Program-made: the position numbers and the translations under genes | NCBI GenBank assembly: GCA_963707125.1 | Contig: CAVPOU010000004.1 | Span: 558,001 to 622,000 of the forward strand | Origin: CAVPDE01 sp963707125 | Lineage (GTDB): Bacteria; Desulfobacterota; DSM-4660; Desulfatiglandales; HGW-15 | Direction: 5' to 3' | DNA: 64,000 nucleotides | Part shown: positions 51,699-60,018 of the stretch, in pieces | Layout of the letters: each line of letters opens with the position of its first letter | Position numbering within the stretch: the stretch's first letter is position 1 | Notes under the pieces: generated by a model | Told to the model about the DNA's origin: nothing | Databases searched by the model: none | Seen by the model: the letters and a program-made list of their open reading frames with translations, nothing else

Positions 51699-52662
51699 TT
51701 GTTTTTAACATTTCCAGAACGACTTCCATGTCTGCGGGCAGGGGCGCCTTGAATTCGCGATAGCCCCCACCCTGGGGGTGAACAAAACCCAGAGCCCCGG
51801 CATGGAGCATTTGCCTTTCAATCCGGCTCAACACGCCGGCTTCCTCCGGAAAACGCTTTTTCCACCAGCTTCGCCGATAGCCATAAACCGGATCTCCCAC
51901 GATGGGATACCCGATGTGAGAGAGGTGAACCCTGATCTGATGAGTCCTTCCTGTTTTCGGCGAAACAGTGAGAAGAGAGAAGAGACCTGCCAGTTCCTCC
52001 TTTTTCTCCCACAGCGTCTTCGCGACCCTGCCTTTGGAAGGCTGGATGGACATTTCCTTTCTTCTGACCGGGTGGCGGCCGATAGGGAGATTGATCTCTC
52101 CTTTTTCCTCTTTCACGATCCCGTGAACAAGAGCCACATACCTCTTGGTGACTTCTCCCGCCTTGAACTGGGCGGAGAGGAAAGCATGGGCCGCATCATT
52201 CTTGGCCACCACCATGAGCCCGGAGGTGTCCTTGTCCAACCTGTGGACGATGCCCGGTCTCATCACTCCCCCGATTCCCGACAGATCCTTGCAATGCTGG
52301 AGAAGGCCATGAACCAGGGTGCCGGTGAAATGCCCGGGCGCCGGATGCACCACAACCCCCGGCGGCTTGTTCACCACGATCAGCCATGGGTCTTCATAGA
52401 TGAGTTCGAAGGCAACCGGCTCAGGGTCGAGACGAAGAGGTTGAAGGGGTGGAAGCGTGACCTCGACAAGGTCGCCCGTTTTCAACCGATAGCCGGACTT
52501 TGAGAGGTGGTGATTGACCCGGACAAAACCGGTCTTGATCAGCTCCTGGACTCTGGATCGCGTCAGATCCTTCGTCTCCAAAACCAGGAAGGCATCCAGT
52601 CGTTGGGCTTTGTCCGTGTCGTTGACGGAAAACGAATACTTGCCGTCTCCTTCCTGCTTCAC
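51688..52662 (-). CDS. rluD: Pseudouridine synthase RluD/RluA family
   Basis: Makes pseudouridine in 23S rRNA. 324 residues: S4 RNA-binding domain at about 20-80, then the catalytic domain with Asp143 in HRLDKDTSGLMVVAK and GRTHQIRVHLSHIGYPIVGDPVYG. The start is a GTG without a good ribosome binding site; no closer Met is available. RluD fits the length, but RluA/RluC-type substrates cannot be excluded. Confidence 0.9.
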   Translation of the reverse strand: MKQEGDGKYSFSVNDTDKAQRLDAFLVLETKDLTRSRVQELIKTGFVRVNHHLSKSGYRLKTGDLVEVTLPPLQPLRLDPEPVAFELIYEDPWLIVVNKPPGVVVHPAPGHFTGTLVHGLLQHCKDLSGIGGVMRPGIVHRLDKDTSGLMVVAKNDAAHAFLSAQFKAGEVTKRYVALVHGIVKEEKGEINLPIGRHPVRRKEMSIQPSKGRVAKTLWEKKEELAGLFSLLTVSPKTGRTHQIRVHLSHIGYPIVGDPVYGYRRSWWKKRFPEEAGVLSRIERQMLHAGALGFVHPQGGGYREFKAPLPADMEVVLEMLKTIDT

Positions 52663-52673
52663 CTCACAACACC

Positions 52674-52838
52674 GTAACTGCTCAGGTGTTTAGGCTGAAG
52701 GCTGAAGACTGAAGGGGAATAATGATCATCCATGACACCATCACCTGCCAACGTATCCAAACGATCTTGGCTTTGTGTGATCGCGCATGTCTTTTCCTTC
52801 AGTCTATCTACCTTCAGTCTATCTACCTGAGTAGTCAC
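52674..52838. mobile_element. Family F MITE-like element (copy 2)
   Basis: Ends GTAACTGCTCAGG and CCTGAGTAGTCAC; 165 bases; nearly identical to copy 3 at 56288-56452 through the core. It fills the gap between carD and rluD, starting 12 bases before the rluD GTG and ending 18 bases after the carD stop. Confidence 0.88.
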
Positions 52839-52856
52839 AAAACACCAAGAAAAGAA

Positions 52857-53336
52857 TCAGGCAAAGATCTTCTCCAGGTCCCTTTCGATCTGCGCTTCGG
52901 CTACTTTCTTGGCCAGGGATATTTCTTTGACGAGCAGCGTCCTGGCTGTATCCAGCATTTTCCTTTCCCCAAAGGAGAGATCTTTCTCGGTCTTCAACAT
53001 CAGCAGGTCGCGGTAGACTTCCGCCACCTCATAAACAGAGCCTGTCTTGATCTTTTCCATGTATTCTCGGTACCGCCTGTTCCAGGTTTGGTTTTCGATC
53101 ATGACATCTCTTCTTTTGAGGATGCTGTAAAGCTTGGGGACTTCCTTGCGGCCGATGATTTCTCTGAGCCCCACGTTGTTGACGTTCTTGATGGGGATCA
53201 TGATAATCATATCGTTTTCGAGAATGCGCATCACATAGAAGTCCTGGGAAGAACCCGAGATCTCCCGGCTTTCGACTCGCTCAATAACGCCCACGCCATG
53301 GGCCGGATAAACGGCTAAATCACCAACCTTGAACAT
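52857..53336 (-). CDS. carD: CarD/CdnL-family transcription regulator
   Basis: RNA-polymerase-binding regulator. 159 residues: N-terminal RNAP-interacting Tudor-like domain (MFKVGDLAVYPAHGVGVIERVESR) and a helical C-terminal domain that contacts promoter DNA (ASP-rich LLMLKTEKDLSFGERKMLDTARTLL). GGAGC precedes the ATG. It stabilises open complexes at rRNA and other promoters in other bacteria. Confidence 0.93.
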   Translation of the reverse strand: MFKVGDLAVYPAHGVGVIERVESREISGSSQDFYVMRILENDMIIMIPIKNVNNVGLREIIGRKEVPKLYSILKRRDVMIENQTWNRRYREYMEKIKTGSVYEVAEVYRDLLMLKTEKDLSFGERKMLDTARTLLVKEISLAKKVAEAQIERDLEKIFA

Positions 53337-53482
53337 CAGCTTCTAGCTCCCATGAAATAAAGATCCAACCCCGTGCAGCAAACGCTATGGACAACCGTCG
53401 CTGCACACCCTCATCATTGGGACAATAGCTTTCCAGGTAGAACCTTTCTGTCTTCGTCCAAGACGAGCATCTGGTCAAAAAC

Positions 53483-53635
53483 AAATTCGAATCTCGAAAT
53501 CCGAAAATCGAAACAAATTCAAAACACCAATGTTCCAATGATCAAAGCAGAAACCCAGAACCCTAAAGTTTTGCCCATTTGAATTTGGGTCATTGGAAAT
53601 TGTTTCGGATTTCGTGCTTCGGATTTCGGATTTTC
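53483..53635. repeat. Family E inverted element (copy 5), overlapping the pth 3' end
   Basis: Outer arms AAATTCGAATCTCGAAATCC and GGATTTCGTGCTTCGGATTT. The right arm lies inside the open reading frame of pth and supplies its last 30-40 codons and stop. Confidence 0.88.
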
Positions 53636-54253
53636 AACCTCTCCGCAGCCGGCTATGTAAATTGCAGAGTGTGACTCTGATCCCGCCCTCTCTTGCCGGT
53701 TGATTTGGTTCATGGCCGCCGCAATTCCCTCAGAAACGAACAGCTCACAGGCATGAACGGCCTTTTGAAGCACTGCCTCTGCGGCTGCTTTGTCCTCTCT
53801 GCAGAAGGGGCTGAGGACAAACTCTTCGACCGACTGGCCTTGTCTGGGGCGGCCAATCCCAATCTTGACCCGGCTGAACTCATGAGTCCCTAAATGATCA
53901 AAGATCGATTGGATCCCCTTGTGGCCGCCGTCACCACCATCCTTGGCCACTTTTACTCTTCCCAGGGGAAGATCCAGGTCGTCGTGGACAACCAGGATTT
54001 CTTCGCTCGTGACGCCCAGGGATTCCACGCAGATCTTGACGGATCTCCCGCTCAGGTTCATGAAGGTCTGCGGGCAGAGCAGAATCATTTCACGATCCTG
54101 AAGTCTTGCGGCACTGCTCCTCGCTTCAAAGCGGCGGCTCAGCAGCCGGACTCCCAACGCCCTGGCCCACCGGTGGATCGCCATGAATCCGACGTTGTGG
54201 CGCGTGTACCGGTATCTCGGCCCTGGGTTCCCAAGGCCCACAACCAGAAACAC
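53519..54253 (-). CDS. pth: Peptidyl-tRNA hydrolase with repeat-derived C-terminal tail
   Basis: Recycles peptidyl-tRNA. The GTG at 54253, 10 bases after the rplY stop, gives VFLVVGLGNPGPRYRYTRHNVGF with the catalytic His at 19; an upstream frame overlaps rplY. FMNLSGRSV, VVHDDLDLPLG and GGDGGHKGIQS are all intact. Total 244 residues against the usual 185-205. The excess, from about residue 207 (ENPKSEARNPKQF onward), is encoded by the family E element, which seems to have removed the original stop or fallen next to it. The core should be active. Confidence 0.92.
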   Translation of the reverse strand: MFLVVGLGNPGPRYRYTRHNVGFMAIHRWARALGVRLLSRRFEARSSAARLQDREMILLCPQTFMNLSGRSVKICVESLGVTSEEILVVHDDLDLPLGRVKVAKDGGDGGHKGIQSIFDHLGTHEFSRVKIGIGRPRQGQSVEEFVLSPFCREDKAAAEAVLQKAVHACELFVSEGIAAAMNQINRQERAGSESHSAIYIAGCGEVENPKSEARNPKQFPMTQIQMGKTLGFWVSALIIGTLVF

Positions 54254-54263
54254 AGGCGAACGG

Positions 54264-54917
54264 CTACTCAGCGGGCTCCTCTTTGGGCGCTTCTGCCGCC
54301 TCTTCTGCAGCCTTCTCCTCTTCCGCCACCTCTTCGACCTTCTCAGCAACCACATGCGGCGGGGTAACCACGGCGATGGTTGTATCTCCGTCATCGGCCG
54401 CCTTCATCCCCTGGGGCAGCGCGATATCCCTCACGTGAACCGCATCTCCGATGTCGAGGGCTGAAACATCCACTTCCAGGAACTCCACAAGGTTTCCCGG
54501 GAGGCAGGAGACCAAGAGATCTCTCTTGACATGCTGGAGTATCCCGCCCTTTGAAGCACCCACCGGAGTGTTCACAAGATGGACGGGCACATTCAGCGTG
54601 AGTTCCTTGTCCATCGAAATTTCATAGAAGTCGGCATGATAATAGACCGGTTTGATCGGGTCTGCTTGAAGCTCCTTGAGCATCACCGTCTTACTCTCCG
54701 TGCCTTGCCCTGATTCGATCTGGAGCTGAAAAATAACATTCTCGGAATCCGTGCTCTTGAGCAGGGTCTGCAAATCCAGATACTTGACAGCCAGCATCAC
54801 CGGCTGAGAGCTCGGGCCATAAAAGATGGCAGGGACCTGATTATCTCTTCTAAGTCTTCTCGCCGCACCCTTTCCCGTATCGGTTCGAAGGCGGGCGGCT
54901 AAACTCAACTGAGGCAT
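54264..54917 (-). CDS. rplY: 50S ribosomal protein L25 (general stress protein CTC type)
   Basis: Binds 5S rRNA. 217 residues: N-terminal L25 domain (RTDTGKGAARRLRRDNQVPAIFYG), C-terminal TL5/CTC beta domain (DALDIGDAVHVRDIALPQGM) and an acidic alanine/glutamate tail (KVEEVAEEEKAAEEAAEA). AGGAGG precedes the ATG. It is followed closely by pth, the usual order. Confidence 0.95.
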   Translation of the reverse strand: MPQLSLAARLRTDTGKGAARRLRRDNQVPAIFYGPSSQPVMLAVKYLDLQTLLKSTDSENVIFQLQIESGQGTESKTVMLKELQADPIKPVYYHADFYEISMDKELTLNVPVHLVNTPVGASKGGILQHVKRDLLVSCLPGNLVEFLEVDVSALDIGDAVHVRDIALPQGMKAADDGDTTIAVVTPPHVVAEKVEEVAEEEKAAEEAAEAPKEEPAE

Positions 54918-55245
54918 TCTTTTCCTCCTAAAATGTATTCTCTTCTAGCGCTATGAGTCGGCTCAAGAAGAATCAGCCTCTTCTATAACACAGAAGAGGC
55001 CTTTTCGCAAAACAAAAAAAACAGAAACACCCTGTCTAATGTTGAGACACCACAAAAAGCCATCAGAGCCGTCACCCCGGCCCTTCGACTTCGCTCAGGA
55101 TAAACTCCAGCCGGGGTCCAGAAGTGCTTGTTTTTCCTGGATTCCGGCGCCTGTCCCGGACCCCGATCCGGGATTTGCCGGAATGACAGTAGGGGCCATT
55201 TCCATGCTTATTACGGCGCCGTCAAGGTTGTCTATTTTAGTTTTG
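54918..55245. repeat. Gap with a GGATTCCGGC-type repeat
   Basis: The stretch 55075-55190 carries CCCTTCGACTTCGCTCAGGA, TGGATTCCGGCGCC and CCCCGATCCGGGATTTGCCG, words that I have seen as dispersed intergenic repeats in many environmental genomes. No gene is visible. The promoter of rplY may lie in the prs-distal part. Confidence 0.55.
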
Positions 55246-56175
55246 TTACACGAACAGGGTGCTCACAGAATCGGAGTTGTAGATTCGCTTGATGGTTTCC
55301 CCAAGCAACTCGGCGACGGAAAGCACCTTGATTTTATTGCATTTTCTTGCTTCTTTTCCCAAGGGAATCGTGTTGGTCACCACCAGTTGCTCAATGGGAG
55401 ATTCTTCGATCCTCTCTATAGCAGGTCCTGACAGAACCGGGTGAGTACAGCACGCATAAATTTTCTTGGCTCCCCTGTCTAGAAGAGCGCGAGCGGCTTG
55501 AGCCAGAGTCCCTGCCGTGTCCACCATGTCATCAAGGATCAAGGCGGTCTTATCTTCTACTTCTCCAATAATGTTCATGGCTTGCGACACATTCGGGACA
55601 TCCCTTCTTTTGTCTATAATCGCCAGGGTAGCCTCCAGACGCTTGGCAAAAGCCCTGGCCCGTTCCACTCCGCCGGCATCCGGTGAGACAACAACTAAAT
55701 TGTTTTGGTAGCTGGTCCTCATGTATTTGAGAAGAACAGGTGCGGCGAAAATATTATCCACAGGAACATTGAAATAGCCCTGAATCTGACCGGCGTGAAG
55801 GTCCATGGAAACAACCCGGTCTGCGCCGGCGGTGGTAATGAGATCAGCCACAAGCTTCGCAGTGATGGGAACCCTGGGTTTCACCTTTCTGTCCTGGCGG
55901 CCGTAGCCATAGTAAGGGATGATCGCTGTTATCCTCTTGGCAGAAGCCCTCTTGAGCGCATCCATGATAATGAGCAGCTGCATCAGATTATCATTGACGG
56001 GCGTGCAGGTGGACTGGAGGACAAAGACGTCCATCCCTCGGGTATTTTCGTGGATTTCGATCTGAGTCTCTCCGTCGCTGAAGGTCTTCGCCATCATTTT
56101 ACCCTGCGGAATCCCGAGGTACTGACACACTTCCTGAGTCAGACTCTGATTGGATGTGCCACCAAAAAGCTTCAT
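55246..56175 (-). CDS. prs: Ribose-phosphate pyrophosphokinase
   Basis: Makes PRPP from ribose-5-phosphate and ATP. 309 residues of class I: FSDGETQIEIHENTRG, YYGYGRQDRKVKPR, DLHAGQIQGYF and the PRPP loop VVSPDAGGVERARAFAK, and DDMVDTAGTLAQAA. GAGGCTAAG precedes the ATG. It lies between tRNA-Gln and rplY in a typical order. Confidence 0.97.
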   Translation of the reverse strand: MKLFGGTSNQSLTQEVCQYLGIPQGKMMAKTFSDGETQIEIHENTRGMDVFVLQSTCTPVNDNLMQLLIIMDALKRASAKRITAIIPYYGYGRQDRKVKPRVPITAKLVADLITTAGADRVVSMDLHAGQIQGYFNVPVDNIFAAPVLLKYMRTSYQNNLVVVSPDAGGVERARAFAKRLEATLAIIDKRRDVPNVSQAMNIIGEVEDKTALILDDMVDTAGTLAQAARALLDRGAKKIYACCTHPVLSGPAIERIEESPIEQLVVTNTIPLGKEARKCNKIKVLSVAELLGETIKRIYNSDSVSTLFV

Positions 56176-56187
56176 AAGCTTAGCCTC

Positions 56188-56262
56188 TGGCTGGGGCGGG
56201 AGGATTCGAACCTCCGAATGCGGGCTCCAAAGGCCCGTGTCTTACCGCTTGACGACGCCCCA
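56188..56262 (-). tRNA. tRNA-Gln (anticodon TTG)
   Basis: On the minus strand, acceptor TGGGGCG pairs with CGCCCCA, with an encoded CCA. The anticodon loop CTTTGGA between CGGGC/GCCCG gives TTG. The first position U is typical of tRNA-Gln. It is 12 bases upstream of the prs start and probably shares a transcript with ispE and prs. Confidence 0.95.
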
Positions 56263-56287
56263 GTAGTAGATTGATCATTGAACATTG

Positions 56288-56452
56288 GTAACTGCTCAGG
56301 TGTTTAGGCTGAAGGCTGAAGACTGAAGGGCAATAATGATCATGCATGACACAATCACCTGCCAACGTATCCAAACGATCTTGGCTTTGTGTGATCGCGC
56401 ATGTCTTTTCCTTCAGTCTATCTACCTTCAGTCTATCTACCTGAGTAGTTAC
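56288..56452. mobile_element. Family F MITE-like element (copy 3)
   Basis: Ends GTAACTGCTCAGG and CCTGAGTAGTTAC; 165 bases; same orientation as copies 1, 2 and 4. It lies between tRNA-Gln and ispE. Confidence 0.88.
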
Positions 56453-56502
56453 GATCATTAGACATCGACACATGCGTCGAGAAGTCTTTTCAATGACAAA
56501 TG

Positions 56503-57384
56503 CTAAATGATCAATGATAAATGATTATTCCCTTTCCACCCAGCAGCCAGGAACACCATCCCAAAATCATGGGGAACAATCTTGTCTCTTGCCTGCTCTG
56601 CCTGCTTTCTTGAACCAAAAACCCCGAAGACAGTCGGTCCGCTCCCGGTCATCAGAGCGCCCTCTGCCCCGGCATCCAGCAGAGTTCTCTTAATCCTATC
56701 TAGAATGGGGAAATTGGCGGACGTGACAGATTCCAAGTCGTTCTCGAGGAACTGGGAGATGACCGGGCGCTCTTTGCCTAACTTCTCTTTTATACGGTCA
56801 TATTCGTTTGATGTCAATCCCAATCTTAGATTCCCATACACCCATGCTGTAGACACCTGGAATCGGGGGGTGACGATCAAGTACCAGAGTTCCGGCCATC
56901 GCTCTACAGGCTCCAAAATCTCTCCGACCCCCCTGGCGATGCAAGGTCTCGGCTCCAGAAAAAAGGGGACATCGGCTCCGAGCTGGAGGGCCAGTTCCCT
57001 CAGCGTTTCAGGAGGCAGCGGCCTCGACCACAGGTGATTGAGAGAGAGCAGAGTTGCGGCGGCGTCACTGCTTCCTCCTCCCATTCCAGCGGCAACCGGA
57101 ATGTTTTTGGTCACCCTGACAGAGACCCCCCCTTTGACACCGCTCCTGTCAAAGAATAGCCTGGCCGCTCTCCGGACAAGATTGTTCTCATCAACAGGAA
57201 CCGGCAGCCCCTCCCAGAGAAGCTCGAACTTCTCCGGGACCACCTGAAACTCCAACACATCGCAGAGGTCGACAGGGACCATAAGGGATACCAGTTCATG
57301 GTACCCGTCCGGTCGTCGACCGGTTACCTTCAGCCGAAGATTCAATTTGGCAGGAGCCTTGGTTGTAAGCGTCCTAGCAGCCAT
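56503..57384 (-). CDS. ispE: 4-diphosphocytidyl-2-C-methyl-D-erythritol kinase
   Basis: GHMP kinase of the non-mevalonate isoprenoid pathway. 293 residues with PAKLNLRLKVTGRRPDGYHEL at the N-terminus and the ATP loop PVAAGMGGGSSDAAATL; the GSGPTVFGVF motif is near the C-terminus. AAGGACC precedes the ATG. Confidence 0.96.
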   Translation of the reverse strand: MAARTLTTKAPAKLNLRLKVTGRRPDGYHELVSLMVPVDLCDVLEFQVVPEKFELLWEGLPVPVDENNLVRRAARLFFDRSGVKGGVSVRVTKNIPVAAGMGGGSSDAAATLLSLNHLWSRPLPPETLRELALQLGADVPFFLEPRPCIARGVGEILEPVERWPELWYLIVTPRFQVSTAWVYGNLRLGLTSNEYDRIKEKLGKERPVISQFLENDLESVTSANFPILDRIKRTLLDAGAEGALMTGSGPTVFGVFGSRKQAEQARDKIVPHDFGMVFLAAGWKGNNHLSLII

Positions 57385-57407
57385 CGGTCCTTAGCCCAAG
57401 AAACACA

Positions 57408-57524
57408 GTGATCAGTCATCAGTGGCCAGTAATCAGTATGGACAAAACAGGAAAAGCAAAAAGTGAGAAGAGTTCTTACTGATTACTGATCACTGATCAC
57501 TGATTACTGATGACTGCTTACTGG
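57408..57524. repeat. Family C low-complexity repeats between DUF1844 gene and ispE
   Basis: GTGATCAGTCATCAGTGG-type words on one side and TACTGATTACTGATCACTG words on the other, so the stretch can pair with itself. Confidence 0.7.
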
Positions 57525-57528
57525 CTTT

Positions 57529-57921
57529 TCACTCTGCGATCTTTACGTATCTCCACCTCAGATCCGCCAGAATCGTGTCCAGAAACCTCTGATCCTCAGC
57601 GTTCAGATTTCCTTTTGTCTTGTCCTTGAGCATTGCGATCGTGTCAATGGTGTGCTTTGCAAGGGGAAGGTCTTTGTGCGTCTGTCCGGTATGCGGATCA
57701 GCGATTTCCCCGAGATTGATCAAGGCGGAGGAACTGAGACTGAATATCAGTGAATTAAAATTCACTTCCGGAAGCGGCATCCCTTCTGTTTCTTCCACAG
57801 GCGCTTTTTTCCTTGTTTCTTCCTTCCGAGGTTCCTCCTTTCGCTCCTGATCTTTCACATCCCCTTTGTCGTCGAAAGCCCTTCGGTCCTTAATCACAAA
57901 ACCTTTTTCCTCTTCCGCCAT
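57529..57921 (-). CDS. DUF1844-family protein
   Basis: 130 residues. A charged, disordered N-terminus (residues 1-47: KDQERKEEPRKEETRKK) leads to the DUF1844 core: LPEVNFNSLIFSLSSSALINLGEI, then DLPLAKHTIDTIAMLKDKTKGNL, and DLRWRYVKI at the end. The role of the family is not known; it is cytosolic and occurs widely in Desulfobacterota beside housekeeping genes. AAAGGAG precedes the ATG. Confidence 0.85.
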   Translation of the reverse strand: MAEEEKGFVIKDRRAFDDKGDVKDQERKEEPRKEETRKKAPVEETEGMPLPEVNFNSLIFSLSSSALINLGEIADPHTGQTHKDLPLAKHTIDTIAMLKDKTKGNLNAEDQRFLDTILADLRWRYVKIAE

Positions 57922-57935
57922 GATGTTCTCCTTTT

Positions 57936-58086
57936 ATAACTGCTCAGATGTTTAGGCTGAAGGCTGAAGTCTATAAAAAAACATTGCTACTTCATCAGCC
58001 AACTCAAATGCCCGAAGTTTTGTCTGATCACGCACGGTTTGTTCCTAATAGCCTTCAGCCTTCAGTCTATCTACCTGACCAGTTGC
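57936..58086. mobile_element. Family F MITE-like element (copy 4, diverged)
   Basis: Begins ATAACTGCTCAGATG and ends TACCTGACCAGTTGC. The sub-terminal CTGAAGGCTGAAG is kept, but much of the core differs from copies 1-3. It lies between the DUF1844 gene and serA. Confidence 0.75.
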
Positions 58087-58092
58087 CTCCTT

Positions 58093-59673
58093 CTACAGAT
58101 AGATCCTTCTGGCCATGTAGACATTGTCCAAGGCGCGGATTTCCTCCAGGATGGCATCGGACACGGCCCTGTCCGTTGTCAAGAAGATCACGTTCTGCCT
58201 CTTCTCTTTTTCTTGCCCAACCTGCATCCGGCCGATGTTGACTTTGTGAACTCCAAGCCTTGAGGTGATGCTCCCGATGACCCCAGGCACATCCTGATTG
58301 CGAATCAAAAGAATGTGTCCCTCGGGAATCGCCTCGAGGTAGAAATTGTTGATCCGTAAAATCCGGAGCAGGGTCTTACCGAAGATGGTTCCGGACACGA
58401 TGTTTTCTCCTTCCATAGACTTCACCCTGCACATGATCAGGCTGGAAAAGTCTTCGGAGGTGCTCGTCTTGGACTCCACAATCTTGATCCCTCTGGCTGA
58501 AGCAATGTAGGGCGCATTGACGAAATTGACATCGTCTTTGAGAATGGGGGTGAGGAGCCCTTTGAGCAAGGCTGCGGTCAGCGGTTTCACGTCGTACTCT
58601 GAAACCTTGCCCGTATAATTGATCCGAACTTCTTCGATGCCGCTGTCGATGAGCTGGCTCTGAAAGGAGCCCATCTTTTCAGCCAGCAGGGCATAGGGCC
58701 GCAAGAGGGTCATGAGTTCAACGCTGAGGCTCGGCACATTCACGGCGTTCTTGACGGTCCCGTGCAGGAGGTAAGCCACGACCTGTTCCGCGATGTCCAC
58801 CGCCACATTTTCCTGCGCCTCCACCGTGGACGCTCCAAGATGAGGGGTGCAGACGAAGTTCGGAAGACCCATCAGTTTGATCTCTCCCGGAGGTTCCTTG
58901 CTGAAAACATCCAGAGCCGCACCTCCCAGTTGACCCGAGGACAGGGCCTCGCAAAGGTCCTCCTCATTCACGATCCCGCCCCTTGCGCAGTTGATCACCA
59001 TGGCTCCCTTTTTCATCTTCGCAATGGTGCTCTTGTTGATCATGTTCTTGGTCTCTTCGGTTCTGGGGGTATGGATGGTGATGTAGTCCGCCCTCTGGAG
59101 CAATTCATCGAGGGAAACAGGTTCGAGATCCAATTTCTCGATGACTTCAGGCTTAATGTAGGGATCATAAACGATAACCTTCATTCTCAGTCCCTTGGCT
59201 CTGTCGGCCACAATGCGGCCGATATGGCCTGCCCCGATCAACCCCAGGGTCTTGTTGAACAGTTCTCGACCCTCCAATTTCTTCTTTTCCCATTTCCCGG
59301 CCTTGAGGGAGGCGGTCGCCTGAGGAACGTTCCGCGAAAGGGACATCATGAGGGCGACGGTGTGTTCGGCCGTGGTGATGGTGTTCCCTTCCGGAGTGTT
59401 CATCACGACGATTCCTCTTTTGCTCGCCTCAGGGATATCCACATTGTCCAGACCGATGCCGGCCCGGCCGATCACCTTCAGATTGTGCGCGGCTTCGATG
59501 ATGTCCGCTGTCACCTTTGTCGCGCTCCGGATGATCAGCCCCTGATACTGGCCAATGATCCCTTTGAGTTCCTCCGGAGTCAGGCCGGTGTTGACATCCA
59601 CTTCGATCCCATGGGCTTCTTCGAGGATCGCCACCCCTTTTTCAGACAGGGAATCACTCACAAGAACCTTCAT
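58093..59673 (-). CDS. serA: D-3-phosphoglycerate dehydrogenase
   Basis: First step of serine synthesis. The ATG at 59673 has AGGAGG about 9 bases upstream; the frame upstream is unsupported. 526 residues of the long type: substrate domain, NAD-binding domain with LGLIGAGHIGRI (144-154), catalytic residues in NCARGGIVNEEDL and HLGAST, an ASB domain (about 320-450) and a C-terminal ACT domain (about 455-526) that usually senses serine. Confidence 0.96.
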   Translation of the reverse strand: MKVLVSDSLSEKGVAILEEAHGIEVDVNTGLTPEELKGIIGQYQGLIIRSATKVTADIIEAAHNLKVIGRAGIGLDNVDIPEASKRGIVVMNTPEGNTITTAEHTVALMMSLSRNVPQATASLKAGKWEKKKLEGRELFNKTLGLIGAGHIGRIVADRAKGLRMKVIVYDPYIKPEVIEKLDLEPVSLDELLQRADYITIHTPRTEETKNMINKSTIAKMKKGAMVINCARGGIVNEEDLCEALSSGQLGGAALDVFSKEPPGEIKLMGLPNFVCTPHLGASTVEAQENVAVDIAEQVVAYLLHGTVKNAVNVPSLSVELMTLLRPYALLAEKMGSFQSQLIDSGIEEVRINYTGKVSEYDVKPLTAALLKGLLTPILKDDVNFVNAPYIASARGIKIVESKTSTSEDFSSLIMCRVKSMEGENIVSGTIFGKTLLRILRINNFYLEAIPEGHILLIRNQDVPGVIGSITSRLGVHKVNIGRMQVGQEKEKRQNVIFLTTDRAVSDAILEEIRALDNVYMARRIYL

Positions 59674-59910
59674 AATAAGGAACCTCCTCCTTTCAAAAGG
59701 GCATCCCCCACTTTTCCCCCTTTCGGAAAGCGGCTCGACCAAGGCTCGCCGAAGGCAAGGGTAAAGGGGGGATTCACGGGTCTTCTAAGTTTTGCCGTGA
59801 TAACACAATGAAATAATATGGTATTTGAACCGATGCTATCAGATGGTAATCATTTGTCAAGCTGGATGTTTTGTTGTATCAATACCGATGCAGGCCCGCG
59901 GCCTGCAAGC

Positions 59911-59945
59911 AAATTCGAATTTCGTGCTTCGAATTTCGGATTTTC
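59911..59945. repeat. Family E remnant (copy 6)
   Basis: Only AAATTCGAATTTCGTGCTTC plus a few bases: the left end joined to the right end with the centre missing. The gap 59674-60018 otherwise holds GGCCCGCGGCCTGC near 59890 and no gene. Confidence 0.7.
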
Positions 59946-60018
59946 GGCTTCTCTGCAAACGGCAGGAAACTCCCAGCCTGAGATTTGAGAACCGTGGTTC
60001 CGCTCTGAGGTTTGATCA

